Shown here one piece after another: positions 23,934 through 33,332 of a stretch of 40,644 bases of DNA (the stretch's first letter is position 1; the number at the start of each line of letters is the position of its first letter). The DNA is taken from contig JAIQZU010000059.1 in assembly GCA_021776915.1 (NCBI GenBank), positions 1 through 40,644 on the forward strand, in the 5' to 3' direction. Source of the DNA: Candidatus Scalindua sp. (lineage in GTDB: Bacteria > Planctomycetota > Brocadiia > Brocadiales > Scalinduaceae). The notes under the pieces were generated by a model. The model saw nothing but the letters and a program-made list of their open reading frames with translations, was not told the origin of the DNA and searched no databases. Both the position numbers and the translations under genes were made by a program.

Positions 23934-24497
23934 CTATTTTTTTTCTTCTGACACTGTCACTCTGGGCGTTATCTCTTTTTCCTCTTCAACTTCCTCTATC
24001 AATTCAAAGATAACCCGGCTGGCATTATCTCCCAGGCGATTTCCAATCAGGCGAAGTTTTCGTTCAAAACCTTCCATTTTATATTCTAATTCAGGTATAT
24101 CTCCTACACTGCTTCCGGACAATACTCCCATTCTACTTCCTGAAAGCTTGAGTATTCTGGTATAGCCGCCATTACGGTCAGCATACCTTTCAGCAATACC
24201 GCCAGACTCGCGCCACTTTCCCTCACCAAACAACTTTCTAACCACCTCTTTATCATTAAGCTTAGACAACACCTGTCGATAGTGATGTATATAAGCAGGC
24301 TTATCTGTTTCTCTCTTTACGACACCTTTTTTTGCTGTTGTAATCAACTTTTCAACAAATGAGCGAACATATTTTGCTTTCTCCAAAGTCGTTATAATCC
24401 TGCCATAAGTAAAAAGACTTTTGGCCAGATTACATCGTAATGCCTTTCTATGACTGGATGTTCTTCCAAAATGTTTGTCGTTTTTCCTATGCCTCAT
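23934..24497 (-). CDS. rplQ: 50S ribosomal protein L17
   Basis: The N-terminal L17 core is clear: [20 protein letters not shown], then the ITT-EKAK segment and [11 protein letters not shown]. At 187 residues it is 55-70 longer than most bacterial L17; the extra part is a C-terminal domain that ends in an acidic E/K-rich tail (EEVEEEKE). L17 sits near the peptide exit tunnel. Its start overlaps the end of rpoA by 11 bases, which indicates translational coupling. Confidence 0.96.
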   Translation of the reverse strand: MRHRKNDKHFGRTSSHRKALRCNLAKSLFTYGRIITTLEKAKYVRSFVEKLITTAKKGVVKRETDKPAYIHHYRQVLSKLNDKEVVRKLFGEGKWRESGGIAERYADRNGGYTRILKLSGSRMGVLSGSSVGDIPELEYKMEGFERKLRLIGNRLGDNASRVIFELIEEVEEEKEITPRVTVSEEKK

Positions 24498-25518
24498 AAG
24501 AAACTTCCTTTCCTGCCAAACTTACATCTTCATTAGCTTTGAATGACAAACCCAACTGATTAAGTTTTTTCTTAATTTCAACTAACGTTGTCTTGCCAAA
24601 ATTCTTCAACTCTAACAATTCTTCTTCTTCTCTTATAACAAGTTCACCAAGTGTTTTTATGTTTGCATACTCAAGACAGTTGGACGCCCTGACCGACAAA
24701 TCCAGTTCGGAAACCGGTATAGCCAGTTTTTTGTTTACTTCGTCAGCAGAAGTCTCTTCCTCTTCCACTTTTTCAATCTGTTTCTCACCTGCCTGAGGAA
24801 GTTCCCTGCCCAATTCAAAGTAGTGTACAAATGGATTTAAATGTTTCCTGAAAACCTTTGACGCTTCTGCCAACGCCATTTCGGGAGAGACTACACCATT
24901 TGTCCACATTTCAATAATCAATTTGTCGTAATTAGTTCTTCTGCCAACCCTGGTCTCCTCAACACGAATTTTTGCCTTACGAACCGGAGAAAAAATTGCA
25001 TCTATGGGAATAACACCTACCTCATTACCGCCATCTACTCCGTTTTCCTCGGCAGTTTTATAACCTCTTCCATTCTTAACATCCATCTCAACATTAAATT
25101 TTATATTTTCAGAAATCGTTGCTATATGAAGATCTTTATTAATAACTTCCACACCGTCGTCCGTAATAATATCCGCAGCCGTGATTTCTCCTTTTCTCTT
25201 CGTTTCTATTCTTATTTTTCTTGGTTTGTCTGAATGTAGCTTTACAACAAGATTCTTGATATTTAGAATAATATCAATTGCATCTTCCACTATACCTGGA
25301 ATTGTACTGAACTCGTGTTCAACGCCTTCAATCTTAACCGAAGTAACAGCACTCCCTTCTATTGAGGAGAGCAAAATTCTTCTCAGCCCATTTCCAATCG
25401 TGATTCCAAAACCTCGTTCAAAAGGCTCAGCAATGAATTTCCCATAAGTGTCCGTATATGTTTCTTTTTCTATACTAACTCTATTGGGTAATTCAAACTC
25501 CTTCCATCTGATACGCAT
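24487..25518 (-). CDS. rpoA: RNA polymerase alpha subunit
   Basis: Residues 1-235 form the dimerising N-terminal domain ([30 protein letters not shown]). After a linker comes the C-terminal domain (about 265-330) that binds UP elements and activators, with LELSVRA-like and [16 protein letters not shown] segments. Alpha starts polymerase assembly. I chose ATG 25518, since AGGAGG lies 7 bases upstream; an in-frame TTG at 25524 would be too close to it. The protein has 343 residues. It shares the transcript with rpsD upstream and rplQ downstream; a hairpin lies in the leader between rpsD and rpoA. Confidence 0.97.
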   Translation of the reverse strand: MRIRWKEFELPNRVSIEKETYTDTYGKFIAEPFERGFGITIGNGLRRILLSSIEGSAVTSVKIEGVEHEFSTIPGIVEDAIDIILNIKNLVVKLHSDKPRKIRIETKRKGEITAADIITDDGVEVINKDLHIATISENIKFNVEMDVKNGRGYKTAEENGVDGGNEVGVIPIDAIFSPVRKAKIRVEETRVGRRTNYDKLIIEMWTNGVVSPEMALAEASKVFRKHLNPFVHYFELGRELPQAGEKQIEKVEEEETSADEVNKKLAIPVSELDLSVRASNCLEYANIKTLGELVIREEEELLELKNFGKTTLVEIKKKLNQLGLSFKANEDVSLAGKEVSYEA

Positions 25519-25553
25519 ATACAATCCTCCTTCCTACATTAAATATCTCTTTG

Positions 25554-25579
25554 AAAAAGTCTTACACGGAAGACTTTTT
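25554..25579 (-). terminator. Hairpin with U-tract in the rpsD-rpoA gap
   Basis: A perfect 10-bp stem (AAAAAGTCTT, 25554-25563, with AAGACTTTTT, 25570-25579) around 6 bases can form on either strand and ends in Ts. On the minus strand it lies about 35 bases before the rpoA start. The stem has few G-C pairs, so termination would be partial; it may act as an attenuator or processing site between S4 and alpha. Confidence 0.5.
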
Positions 25580-25709
25580 TGTTGTGATTAAATCGTTATG
25601 AACCTTATGAACCGGAAAAAAAGCCTTTCGTTCCAACAAGACACTCAAGGTAGGACTTCATAAATTAATTGTGCACTCTTATACTTTATTAATAAAATGG
25701 CTATTGAGT

Positions 25710-26339
25710 TTATTTTGAGCAAAGCTCAACTACCAGCTGTTCCTGTATATTTACCGACACCTCATCCCTATTAGGTACCTGCAGAACACGACCCTCTAAT
25801 TCATCATCAACCAGTGCTAACCACGATGGAGGCGTCCGGTCCTTATTTGAATCTATATTTGCCTTTATCATGTTAATACTATCTTCCTTCTCAACAGGCC
25901 TGATTACATCACCTTGTTTAACTAAAAAGGAAGCGATATCAACCTTCCTGCCGTTTACTGTTATATGGCCGTGATTAATTACCTGCCTTGCATGGCTACG
26001 TGAAAAACCATATCCGATATGGTATAAAGCATTATCAAGTCTTCTTTCTAACAATATAAGTAAATTCTCTCCCGTATTGCCCTGTTTTCTTTCCGCCTTA
26101 TGATAATAATTTCTAAACTGTCTTTCAAAAACACCATAAAAACGCTTTAACTTTTGTTTTTCCCTGAAATGGATTCCATATGAAGACAGTTTTCTGCCCC
26201 TTCTTGATAATTTCCCGCCCGGCAAGCCTCTTCTTTTAGTTATACTGCATTTCGCAGTCTCACAGCGGAGTCCCTTCAGATACAACTTTACGCCTTCTCT
26301 TCTGCACAATTTACATTTAGGGTCTATGTGTCTGGCCAT
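25710..26339 (-). CDS. rpsD: 30S ribosomal protein S4
   Basis: A primary 16S-binding protein that nucleates the 30S body. The 209 residues show a zinc-binding N-terminus (C-type: CKLC, then GLRC and AKC near 9-31), RRGLPGG, and the S4 RNA-binding domain (RRLDNALYHIGYGFSRSHARQVINHGHITVNG, about 95-130). In many bacteria S4 represses its own operon by binding the leader mRNA; no such pseudoknot is evident here. The gene stands between rpsK and rpoA as usual. Confidence 0.97.
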   Translation of the reverse strand: MARHIDPKCKLCRREGVKLYLKGLRCETAKCSITKRRGLPGGKLSRRGRKLSSYGIHFREKQKLKRFYGVFERQFRNYYHKAERKQGNTGENLLILLERRLDNALYHIGYGFSRSHARQVINHGHITVNGRKVDIASFLVKQGDVIRPVEKEDSINMIKANIDSNKDRTPPSWLALVDDELEGRVLQVPNRDEVSVNIQEQLVVELCSK

Positions 26340-26432
26340 ATTTTTCCTTATTCACAAATCAAAAGTTATACTAAATTTACAATTTCAAGAATTTCCACTC
26401 TTTCTCTTTAGCAAAGAAGTAGGAAATATCTG

Positions 26433-26807
26433 CTAAACTCTTCTCTTTTTTCTGGGGCGACAGCCATTGTGCGGTAATGGTGTAACGTCCTCAATAGCTC
26501 TAACCAGAAGTCCTGCTTCTTGTAAGGCAGTTATTGCGGATTCTCTTCCCGGGCCCGGCCCCTTTACTCTGACTTCAACCTCCTGGACACCAAACCTTTT
26601 CCTCGCTCTCTCCGCAACATTTCTGCCCGCTCTCTGCGCTGCAAAGGGAGTACTTTTCCTTGATCCTTTAAAGCCAACTGTTCCCGCGCTAGCCCAGCAC
26701 AAGGTTTCACCATATATATCAGAAATGGTTATATATGTATTATTGAAAGTAGCCTTGATATGCACAACTGCTTTTGCGACACTACGTTTTGCCTTTTTTT
26801 TACCCAT
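26433..26807 (-). CDS. rpsK: 30S ribosomal protein S11
   Basis: The 124-residue protein forms part of the 30S platform near the mRNA exit and the Shine-Dalgarno helix. Hallmarks include [25 protein letters not shown] and the C-terminal [18 protein letters not shown]. It normally follows rpsM directly; here a methyltransferase gene stands between them. Confidence 0.97.
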   Translation of the reverse strand: MGKKKAKRSVAKAVVHIKATFNNTYITISDIYGETLCWASAGTVGFKGSRKSTPFAAQRAGRNVAERARKRFGVQEVEVRVKGPGPGRESAITALQEAGLLVRAIEDVTPLPHNGCRPRKKRRV

Positions 26808-26832
26808 TTATATATATCCTATCATTTAAGTA

Positions 26833-27636
26833 CTATTGGTAGAAAAACTCCTGTAAGCTTAAGTTCGTATTAAACATATTGCTGAGTTGATTGTATCCTT
26901 CTAGATTTCTTTTGTTCTTTCCCTTTTGTTTCCTTGCTGATATTAAAATATTCTTCGGGGTTAATTTCGGGGATACTATTTCTAAAAGTTCAACATAGTA
27001 TCCATTACCGGAAAGAAATTGTGATCTTAACGCATCTGTCAATATGTCAGCAAATTTATACCGCAGTAAACCAAACTGAGTTACATTTGTTAAGGGGTGA
27101 TGAGATTTAATTTGAGAACGTAACTGCCCCTGGCAACACGGCACAACCATAATATACTTAGCACCAATTTTAATACCTTTGGCAATTGCTTCATCAGTAG
27201 CTGTATTACATGCATGTAGTGCAATAACTACATCAATCTTTTTATCAAAAGAAAAATCAATCGTCCTTCCATGCTTAAAGGTCATATTCTCATAACCTAA
27301 AACTGATCTGGTCTCCTCACATCTTTGTATAAGCTCTTTATTGGTGTCTACACCGAAGAAAAAGGGTGTTGTATTAAACTCATTTTCAAGGATATAACTT
27401 AAAACAAACGAAAGGTAAGATTTGCCACATGAGCATTCCAGAAATGAAATTTCTTTTTCTCTGTCAAACTTCCTGACCACCTTCAATATTTGTTCGCAAA
27501 AACCGGCAATCTCATTAATCTTCTTGTTCATTTCCTTTTTTAACAGTCCGTTGCTGTGCCTGAACCCAAGGGGATTTGTTATGTTGCCTTCTTGTTCTAA
27601 GAGATTTAGTATTTCTGCCTTATTTGTTATTCTCAT
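26833..27636 (-). CDS. SAM-dependent methyltransferase inserted between rpsM and rpsK
   Basis: The 267-residue protein has a class I methyltransferase core: FLECSCGKSYLSFVL (motif I, about 64-78, with C in place of the more common G-rich form), FFGVDTNKELI (motif II acidic residue), ALHACNTATDEAI (motif IV region) and VVPCCQGQL. This pattern matches the Methyltransf_32/METTL25-type family as I know it. The substrate is unknown; its place inside the ribosomal block suggests rRNA, tRNA or a ribosomal protein, by inference. It follows rpsM by 20 bases and precedes rpsK by 25, all on one strand, so it must be co-expressed. It is not a standard member of this operon. Confidence 0.88.
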   Translation of the reverse strand: MRITNKAEILNLLEQEGNITNPLGFRHSNGLLKKEMNKKINEIAGFCEQILKVVRKFDREKEISFLECSCGKSYLSFVLSYILENEFNTTPFFFGVDTNKELIQRCEETRSVLGYENMTFKHGRTIDFSFDKKIDVVIALHACNTATDEAIAKGIKIGAKYIMVVPCCQGQLRSQIKSHHPLTNVTQFGLLRYKFADILTDALRSQFLSGNGYYVELLEIVSPKLTPKNILISARKQKGKNKRNLEGYNQLSNMFNTNLSLQEFFYQ

Positions 27637-27656
27637 TACTTTTGCTGATAAAACCC

Positions 27657-28043
27657 TTATCCTTTCATTTCCTTTACACTCTTCTTAACCGATACTGTTC
27701 TCTTCTTTCCCTTTCGCGTACGTGCATTAGTCTTTGTTCTCTGCCCCCTTGCGGGTAATCCCAAACGGTGACGCAATCCTCTGTAACATCCTATATTTTT
27801 CAGTCTTGTTATATTCTGTGATTCCTGCCTTCTCAGTTGGCCTTCAATAGAGAAATTCTTTTCTAAATAAGCTCCCAGCGTACTCAAATCATCTTCTGAA
27901 ATATCCTTCGCCCGGATGTTTTCGTCTATTTTAAGAGCCTCTAGCGCTTTTTGAGACAAGTGCTTACTGATACCATAAATATATGTTAATGAAATAACAA
28001 TCCTTTTGTCTCCAGGAATATCAACTCCAGCAATTCTTGGCAT
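27657..28043 (-). CDS. rpsM: 30S ribosomal protein S13
   Basis: S13 sits in the 30S head and contacts the P-site tRNA and 50S bridges. The 128 residues begin MPRIAGVDIPGDKR, contain YIYGISKHLSQKAL and end with the basic RGLRHRLGLPARGQRTKTNARTRKG type tail. Followed by the methyltransferase gene rather than rpsK. Confidence 0.97.
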   Translation of the reverse strand: MPRIAGVDIPGDKRIVISLTYIYGISKHLSQKALEALKIDENIRAKDISEDDLSTLGAYLEKNFSIEGQLRRQESQNITRLKNIGCYRGLRHRLGLPARGQRTKTNARTRKGKKRTVSVKKSVKEMKG

Positions 28044-28107
28044 TTAAAATAATCCTTTCAAAATTTATAAAATAGTCTTAATATCCAAAGATATCCTACT
28101 CAGTGTT

Positions 28108-28224
28108 TTATTTCCCCTGTCTCTGTTTATGACGAGGATTTACACAAATCACACGAACAATTCCTTTGCGTCTGATTATTTTACAATTTTCACATAGCCT
28201 CTTTACAGATGCTCTTACCTTCAT
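28108..28224 (-). CDS. rpmJ: 50S ribosomal protein L36
   Basis: This 38-residue protein begins [15 protein letters not shown] and ends [10 protein letters not shown]. The zinc ligands of the C+ form are present (C11, C14, C27, H32). It is short but unmistakable and in its usual place between infA and rpsM. Confidence 0.96.
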   Translation of the reverse strand: MKVRASVKRLCENCKIIRRKGIVRVICVNPRHKQRQGK

Positions 28225-28238
28225 AAATCTTCCTTCTT

Positions 28239-28457
28239 TTAACCCTGACGATAAATTATTCTTCCCTTACTAAGGTCGTAAGGTGACATTTCTATTGTAA
28301 CCTTATCACCGGGGAGTATACGAATAAAATGCATTCTCATCTTCCCTGATACGTGTGCAAGCACCTCATGTCCGTTTTCCAACACAACACGAAACCTCGC
28401 ATTAGGCAATGCCTCTTTTACTACTGCCTCGACTTTTATCGGTTCTTCTTTGGCCAT
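28239..28457 (-). CDS. infA: Translation initiation factor IF-1
   Basis: A single S1/OB-fold domain of 72 residues, with the family segments [34 protein letters not shown] and [14 protein letters not shown]. It binds the A site of 30S during initiation and aids IF-2 and IF-3. It stands between map and rpmJ, the common order. Confidence 0.97.
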   Translation of the reverse strand: MAKEEPIKVEAVVKEALPNARFRVVLENGHEVLAHVSGKMRMHFIRILPGDKVTIEMSPYDLSKGRIIYRQG

Positions 28458-28503
28458 AAAATAAACATGTACCTATTATATTGCAGGCAAGATACTCTTT
28501 CCT

Positions 28504-29256
28504 TTAAACAGTAAGAATTTCAGCACCGTTTTCTGTTACCACAACCGTGTGCTCAAAATGCGCTGAAAGTTTTCTGTCTTTTGTAACCACTGTCCATCTA
28601 TTTCCGAGAACTTCCGTATCATATTTACCTGCACATATCATTGGCTCTATCGCTAGCGCCATCCCCTGTAATAGTATTTCATCTGCCTTTAATAATTCCT
28701 TGCTGACAAAATTGGGAATCTGAGGATCCTCGTGCATTTGCCTGCCGATACCATGCCCCGTATAATCTCGTATTACCGAAAACCCCTGACTCTCTACGTG
28801 GTTTTGTATCGATCTTGAGACTTCAGACAACTTGTTGTTTGCACAAGTTACCTCAATTGCCTTGTTAAGTGCTTCTTCACAGACCTTTAGTAAATTCTCT
28901 ACCCCGTCAGAAATTTTTCCGATTGGGATAGTAATTGCTGCATCGGCAACATATTTACGATATTCCACCCCAATGTCAACACTCAATATATCTCCATCAC
29001 GGAGTTTTCTTTCGTCTGGAATCCCATGGACTATCTCTTCGTTAATGGATGTACATATACTTTTGGGATAACCTCTATAACCTTTGAAAACAGGAATACC
29101 ACCTTTCTGCAATACATATTTTTCCAATTTTGCATTTAACTCCTCAGTGGTCATACCTTCCTTTGCAGTCTCTTTTGCAATTGAAAGAGCATCAGCTACA
29201 ATTCTCCCTGCTTTTCGCATAATTTCAATTTCACGTTCAGATTTACAAACTATCAC
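28504..29256 (-). CDS. map: Methionine aminopeptidase, type I
   Basis: The 250-residue dinuclear metal hydrolase removes N-terminal methionine from nascent chains. The ligands are visible: D in DIGVEYRKYVADAA (two aspartates), H in GHGIGRQMHEDP, E in AIEPMI and E in HFEHTVVVTE. The absence of an N-terminal zinc-finger extension fits type Ia. It starts 5 bases after the adk stop. Confidence 0.97.
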   Translation of the reverse strand: MIVCKSEREIEIMRKAGRIVADALSIAKETAKEGMTTEELNAKLEKYVLQKGGIPVFKGYRGYPKSICTSINEEIVHGIPDERKLRDGDILSVDIGVEYRKYVADAAITIPIGKISDGVENLLKVCEEALNKAIEVTCANNKLSEVSRSIQNHVESQGFSVIRDYTGHGIGRQMHEDPQIPNFVSKELLKADEILLQGMALAIEPMICAGKYDTEVLGNRWTVVTKDRKLSAHFEHTVVVTENGAEILTV

Positions 29257-29261
29257 CCGCT

Positions 29262-29933
29262 CTACTCCATTCCCTTTTCGTCCTCTGACATCGAATGCAA
29301 ACCTTCACATATATTTTGCTGAATCTCTGATTTCTCTCCATTGCAGTTTACTTCTATTAATTCGCCATTCCTCTTATAATAGTCAATTAACTCTTCTGTC
29401 TGTTCTTTATATACTTTCGACCTTACTGATGTCGTTTCCGGATTATCATCCTTGCGTTGATATAGTTCTGAACCACATTTGTCACACACATTATCATTTA
29501 CCGGAGGACTATACATCTCATGATACTGAGCTCCACATGATTTGCAAATTCGCCGACCTGCTATCCGTTTAATTATAACATCTTCACTTGCTGTAAAATA
29601 AAAAACCTTATCTATCCTCTTCCCTGATTCATTTAAAGTGTTGTCAAGGCTTTTTGCTTGAGAGAGATTCCTTGGAAATCCATCTAAAATAAATCCTTTC
29701 TCACACTCTGCCGATGTAATTTTCTCTACAACTATCTTAACTACTAATTCATCTGGAACTAATAAGCCCTTTTCAATATACTCTTTTGCTTTTAAACCTA
29801 TTTCTGTTTTAGCATCGACAGCCGTTCTCAAAAGATCGCCAGACGATATATGAGATATATTTTCCTTTAAACTAACATTTGCAGCTTGAGTACCCTTACC
29901 CACACCGGGAGGTCCCAAGAAAATAAGCCTCAT
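29262..29933 (-). CDS. adk: Adenylate kinase
   Basis: This 223-residue enzyme interconverts 2 ADP with ATP and AMP. The P-loop GPPGVGKGTQ lies at about 7-16, DGFPR near 85, and the long LID contains two CxxC pairs (CKSC, CDKC), the zinc-binding form found outside the enterics. An acidic tail follows. Its start overlaps the secY stop by 4 bases (ATGA). Confidence 0.97.
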   Translation of the reverse strand: MRLIFLGPPGVGKGTQAANVSLKENISHISSGDLLRTAVDAKTEIGLKAKEYIEKGLLVPDELVVKIVVEKITSAECEKGFILDGFPRNLSQAKSLDNTLNESGKRIDKVFYFTASEDVIIKRIAGRRICKSCGAQYHEMYSPPVNDNVCDKCGSELYQRKDDNPETTSVRSKVYKEQTEELIDYYKRNGELIEVNCNGEKSEIQQNICEGLHSMSEDEKGME

Positions 29934-31312
29934 CCTCTCCTTCCCCTTACCCTGGCAGTGCCTCCAAGAAAGCCTCCATAGTGTCTCATGATTAGATGAG
30001 ATTCTATTTTCTGGACCAAATCCAAGGCGACACCAACAACAATAAGAAGACCTGTACCACCATAAAAACTGGCAACTGCCCTGTTAATTTCAAACCCTCC
30101 GGAAATTATCATAGGCAGAATTGCAATTAAAGACAAAAACGATGCTCCTGCAAGCGTAATCCTGCTCATTACGCTTTCAAGATATTCTGCTGTTCGATGC
30201 CCTGGCCTGATACCCGGAATAAAGCTGCCATAATCCCGCATGTTAATTGACATTTCCTTAGGATTAAATTGTATTACTGTCCAGAAATAGCAGAAAAAGA
30301 CAATCAAAACTATATACATAACCACATATGTAAAACCACCTTGAAACATTTCAGTCAACCGGGATGTAATCCAATACCAGAACGTTCCAGGCTCGAATCT
30401 GACCTGCAGACCTCTGGTTATAGCAGCAGGAAAGATTAGTAAGGATTGCGCAAAGATTATGGGCATAACACCCGCTTGATTCACTTTTAAAGGCAGAAAA
30501 TGCTTTTGGCCACCATAAACTCTTCTACCCCTTGTATGTTTCGCCTGCTGAACGGGAATACGCCTCTGGCCCTGAGTTATGTATACCACTCCTGCTACAA
30601 TCGCAAGAAACATACCTAAGAGTAATAGTAATTTTGCTATCCCTATCTCGTGTTCCGCAGGTGCGACTGAGAAAGTAAAGTTTTGTAAAATCTGACTAAA
30701 CGCCCATGGCAGCCTATCAATAATACCTATCATAATAATCAGAGATATTCCGCTGCCAATACCATTTGCATCAATCTGCTCGCCTATCCACATCAAAAAA
30801 ACAGTCCCGGTCGTTAAAAGCACCGCCGCCATAAGTTGAAATTGGATACCCTGGATATGAATAGGCACAACAGGCACACCATTAATCTCGATTGCGTACA
30901 AAGTACGTATCATTATAAAGGCTTGAAACAAACATAAACCAACTGTTGTTATTCTTGTATATTGATTAATCTTTTTCCTGCCAGATTCACCTTCCTTTTG
31001 TAACTTCTCAAGAAACGGAACAACGCCTACAAGAAGTTGAAAGATAATGGAGGCACTTATATACGGCATAATTCCCAAGCCAAAAATCGCACCGGAGCTC
31101 ATAGCTCCTCCAGCAAACAAATCCACCAAACCCAGCAATTGGCCAACACCAGTCTGCGTAAACTGCTGAAAGTAAGTTTTAAGCACCGTTGTATCTATAC
31201 CCGGCATTGGGATAAAGACGCCTAGCCTGCATACAGCCAACAATCCCAGAGTAATCAACAGCTTATTCCTCAACTCCGGAATCTTAAACATATTGGTGAA
31301 TTTCTCTATCAT
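29930..31312 (-). CDS. secY: Preprotein translocase subunit SecY
   Basis: The 460-residue protein has ten membrane helices and family motifs IPMPGID near the N-terminus, GLGIMPYISASII (plug/TM2 region), GIGSGISLIIM, RRIPVQQAKHTRGR in the C4 loop and SFIPGIRPG in C5. It forms the translocation pore with SecE and SecG. Both ends overlap neighbours by 4 bases (rplO and adk), so the three genes are translationally coupled. Confidence 0.97.
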   Translation of the reverse strand: MIEKFTNMFKIPELRNKLLITLGLLAVCRLGVFIPMPGIDTTVLKTYFQQFTQTGVGQLLGLVDLFAGGAMSSGAIFGLGIMPYISASIIFQLLVGVVPFLEKLQKEGESGRKKINQYTRITTVGLCLFQAFIMIRTLYAIEINGVPVVPIHIQGIQFQLMAAVLLTTGTVFLMWIGEQIDANGIGSGISLIIMIGIIDRLPWAFSQILQNFTFSVAPAEHEIGIAKLLLLLGMFLAIVAGVVYITQGQRRIPVQQAKHTRGRRVYGGQKHFLPLKVNQAGVMPIIFAQSLLIFPAAITRGLQVRFEPGTFWYWITSRLTEMFQGGFTYVVMYIVLIVFFCYFWTVIQFNPKEMSINMRDYGSFIPGIRPGHRTAEYLESVMSRITLAGASFLSLIAILPMIISGGFEINRAVASFYGGTGLLIVVGVALDLVQKIESHLIMRHYGGFLGGTARVRGRRG

Positions 31313-31752
31313 GATAACGTTTCTACTTCTCCTCCTGCTTCCTTAATCTTTGTAATCGCAGTCTCACTGAATTTGTGTGCAACTATAGTAAGTGATTTGG
31401 ATAGTTTCCCTTCACCCAATACCTTTAAATCGTACTTTGTACTTCTAATCAACCTGCTATCTTTTAATTTCTGGAGGTCGACACGCGTTCCAGCATCAAA
31501 ATTCTCGAAGTCTTCAACATTCATTATTGTATATTTCTTCTTGAAAGGATTATTAAATCCTCTTTTTGGAATCCTGCGGAACAAAGGCGTTTGCCCACCT
31601 TCAAATAATAATCCCGTCTCATTACCTGAACGCGAACCCGCACCTTTAGAACCTCTACAACTTGTTTTACCATGACCAGAGCCACGGCCCCGCCCAATCC
31701 TTTTTCTCTTCTTCCTTTTTTGTAAGGAATTCTTAGCATCTATTAAATTCAT
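31309..31752 (-). CDS. rplO: 50S ribosomal protein L15
   Basis: Large-subunit assembly protein of 147 residues with the very basic glycine-rich N-terminus (KKRKRIGRGRGSGHGKTSCRG) and the middle GGQTPLFRRIPKRGFNNPF. It overlaps rpsE by 4 bases and secY by 4 bases. No rpmD gene fits between rpsE and rplO. Confidence 0.97.
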   Translation of the reverse strand: MNLIDAKNSLQKRKKRKRIGRGRGSGHGKTSCRGSKGAGSRSGNETGLLFEGGQTPLFRRIPKRGFNNPFKKKYTIMNVEDFENFDAGTRVDLQKLKDSRLIRSTKYDLKVLGEGKLSKSLTIVAHKFSETAITKIKEAGGEVETLS

Positions 31753-32234
31753 TCTATCTTTACACCTCTTAACTGTTCGATTTCCTGCTTGGTTCTCAAA
31801 GCCTTTAAACCCTCAGCTGTAGCTTTAACAACATTCAGAGGGTTTCTTGTACCATAACATTTTGTTAAAATATCAGTAACACCTGCAGATTCAAGAACAG
31901 TTCTCGCTGGCATTCCCGCTTTAATACCGGTACCATGCGCCGCCGGTTTCATAAATACCCTTGCAGTTTTATAACGCCCCCATACCTCGTGCGGTATTGT
32001 TCCATCAATAACATGCACCGTAACAGTGTTTCTATTTGCATCTTTTACTGCTTTTCCAACAGCATTTGGAACCTCTCTAGCCTTTCCATAACCATATCCA
32101 ACTGTTCCATTTTTATCACCAACTACAACCAATGCACTAAAACTCATACTCTTCCCACCCTTAGTTACATTGGTACATCTGTTGATTTTTACAACTGTCT
32201 CTTCTAATTTTTCAGTATCAGTTTTTTGTGCCAA
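31749..32234 (-). CDS. rpsE: 30S ribosomal protein S5
   Basis: The 161-residue protein contains the S5 double-stranded RNA-binding N-terminal domain (VVKINRCTNVTKGGKSMSFSALVVVGD) and the C-terminal domain with GTGIKAGMPARTVLESAGVTDILTKCYG-type sequence. It works in decoding accuracy at the mRNA entry. Its stop overlaps the rplO start by 4 bases. Confidence 0.97.
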   Translation of the reverse strand: MAQKTDTEKLEETVVKINRCTNVTKGGKSMSFSALVVVGDKNGTVGYGYGKAREVPNAVGKAVKDANRNTVTVHVIDGTIPHEVWGRYKTARVFMKPAAHGTGIKAGMPARTVLESAGVTDILTKCYGTRNPLNVVKATAEGLKALRTKQEIEQLRGVKIE

Positions 32235-32294
32235 AAAAACCTCCTATTACTCAACCAAACACACTAATTATTATAATATTCCATAAAAAGACTT

Positions 32295-32663
32295 TTAGAA
32301 AACAAGGTTACTTTCCCTTGCACTATCAGCCAATGCCTTAACCCTGCCATGATATTTATATCCACTTCTATCAAAGACTACCCTGGTAATACCTATCTTT
32401 GCAGCCTCCTCCGCAATCTTCTGACCCACCAGTTTTGCCGCTTCAATGTTTCCACCGTAAGGCAATTTGCCTTTGACATCTTTTATCAATGTTGAAGCGC
32501 TGGCGAGTGTCATACCGGTTGTATCATCTATTAACTGACAGTATATATTTTCTGAACTTCTAAATACGCTCAACCTGGGTTTTTCTTTAACGCCAAAAAC
32601 CTTTTTTCTTATTCCTTTACGACGTTTAAGCCGCCTTTTGTATTTTTTCTTTAAAATATTCAT
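32295..32663 (-). CDS. rplR: 50S ribosomal protein L18
   Basis: This 122-residue 5S rRNA-binding protein starts with a strongly basic arm ([17 protein letters not shown]), followed by [18 protein letters not shown] and the C-terminal [23 protein letters not shown]. The length and position are normal. Confidence 0.97.
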   Translation of the reverse strand: MNILKKKYKRRLKRRKGIRKKVFGVKEKPRLSVFRSSENIYCQLIDDTTGMTLASASTLIKDVKGKLPYGGNIEAAKLVGQKIAEEAAKIGITRVVFDRSGYKYHGRVKALADSARESNLVF

Positions 32664-32698
32664 ATGTTAATCTTTTGGAGTAAAAGAAATGTTAAAAA

Positions 32699-33259
32699 CT
32701 AAGACGCAGAAGCCGTCGCCTTACCAGCCTTCCTGCGAATAACCTCATCAGCATATTTAACACCTTTCCCTTTATACGGTTCCGGTGGACGCAATCTTCT
32801 AATATTTGCTGCAAATTGACCGACCAACTGCTTATCGATACCACTAATCGTAAATTTTCCAGGATTTGTCTGATTCGCAATCTCTACCTTTAAACCATCT
32901 GGAATTTCAACATTAATGGGATGCGAAAACCCTAATTGCAAGACCAAACCGTCGCCCTGCATTTTAATGCTATACCCTAATCCTATTATCTCTAAACTCT
33001 TTGAAAAGCCAGCAATAACACCAAGAATATTATTTGCTACAAGTGTGCGTGTCAGACCATGAAGCTCTTTGCATTTTCTCTCGTCAGAAGGGCGTATTAC
33101 AAGAGTCTGTTTTGCCTCTTCATTAACTTCTATCTTCATCAGCGGATGAATCGCCTGTGTCATTGTGCCTTTGGGGCCTTCAATAGTCAGCACACCGTTA
33201 TCACATTTAATTTTGACACCTTCAGGAATTGGTATTGGTTTTTTCCCTATTCTAGACAT
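32699..33259 (-). CDS. rplF: 50S ribosomal protein L6
   Basis: The 186-residue protein begins MSRIGKKPIPIPEGV and ends with PPEPYKGKGVKYADEVIRRKAGK; it binds 23S near the factor-binding site. The frame is open for 34 more codons upstream, but they look non-coding and overlap the rpsH end, so I chose the ATG at 33259, which gives the usual length. Confidence 0.97.
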   Translation of the reverse strand: MSRIGKKPIPIPEGVKIKCDNGVLTIEGPKGTMTQAIHPLMKIEVNEEAKQTLVIRPSDERKCKELHGLTRTLVANNILGVIAGFSKSLEIIGLGYSIKMQGDGLVLQLGFSHPINVEIPDGLKVEIANQTNPGKFTISGIDKQLVGQFAANIRRLRPPEPYKGKGVKYADEVIRRKAGKATASAS

Positions 33260-33332
33260 AATTCTTATTTGTACAACTATACAACAAAATATTTTATCCG
33301 GATTTAATAACTCAGTTAAATTAAAACATCTT

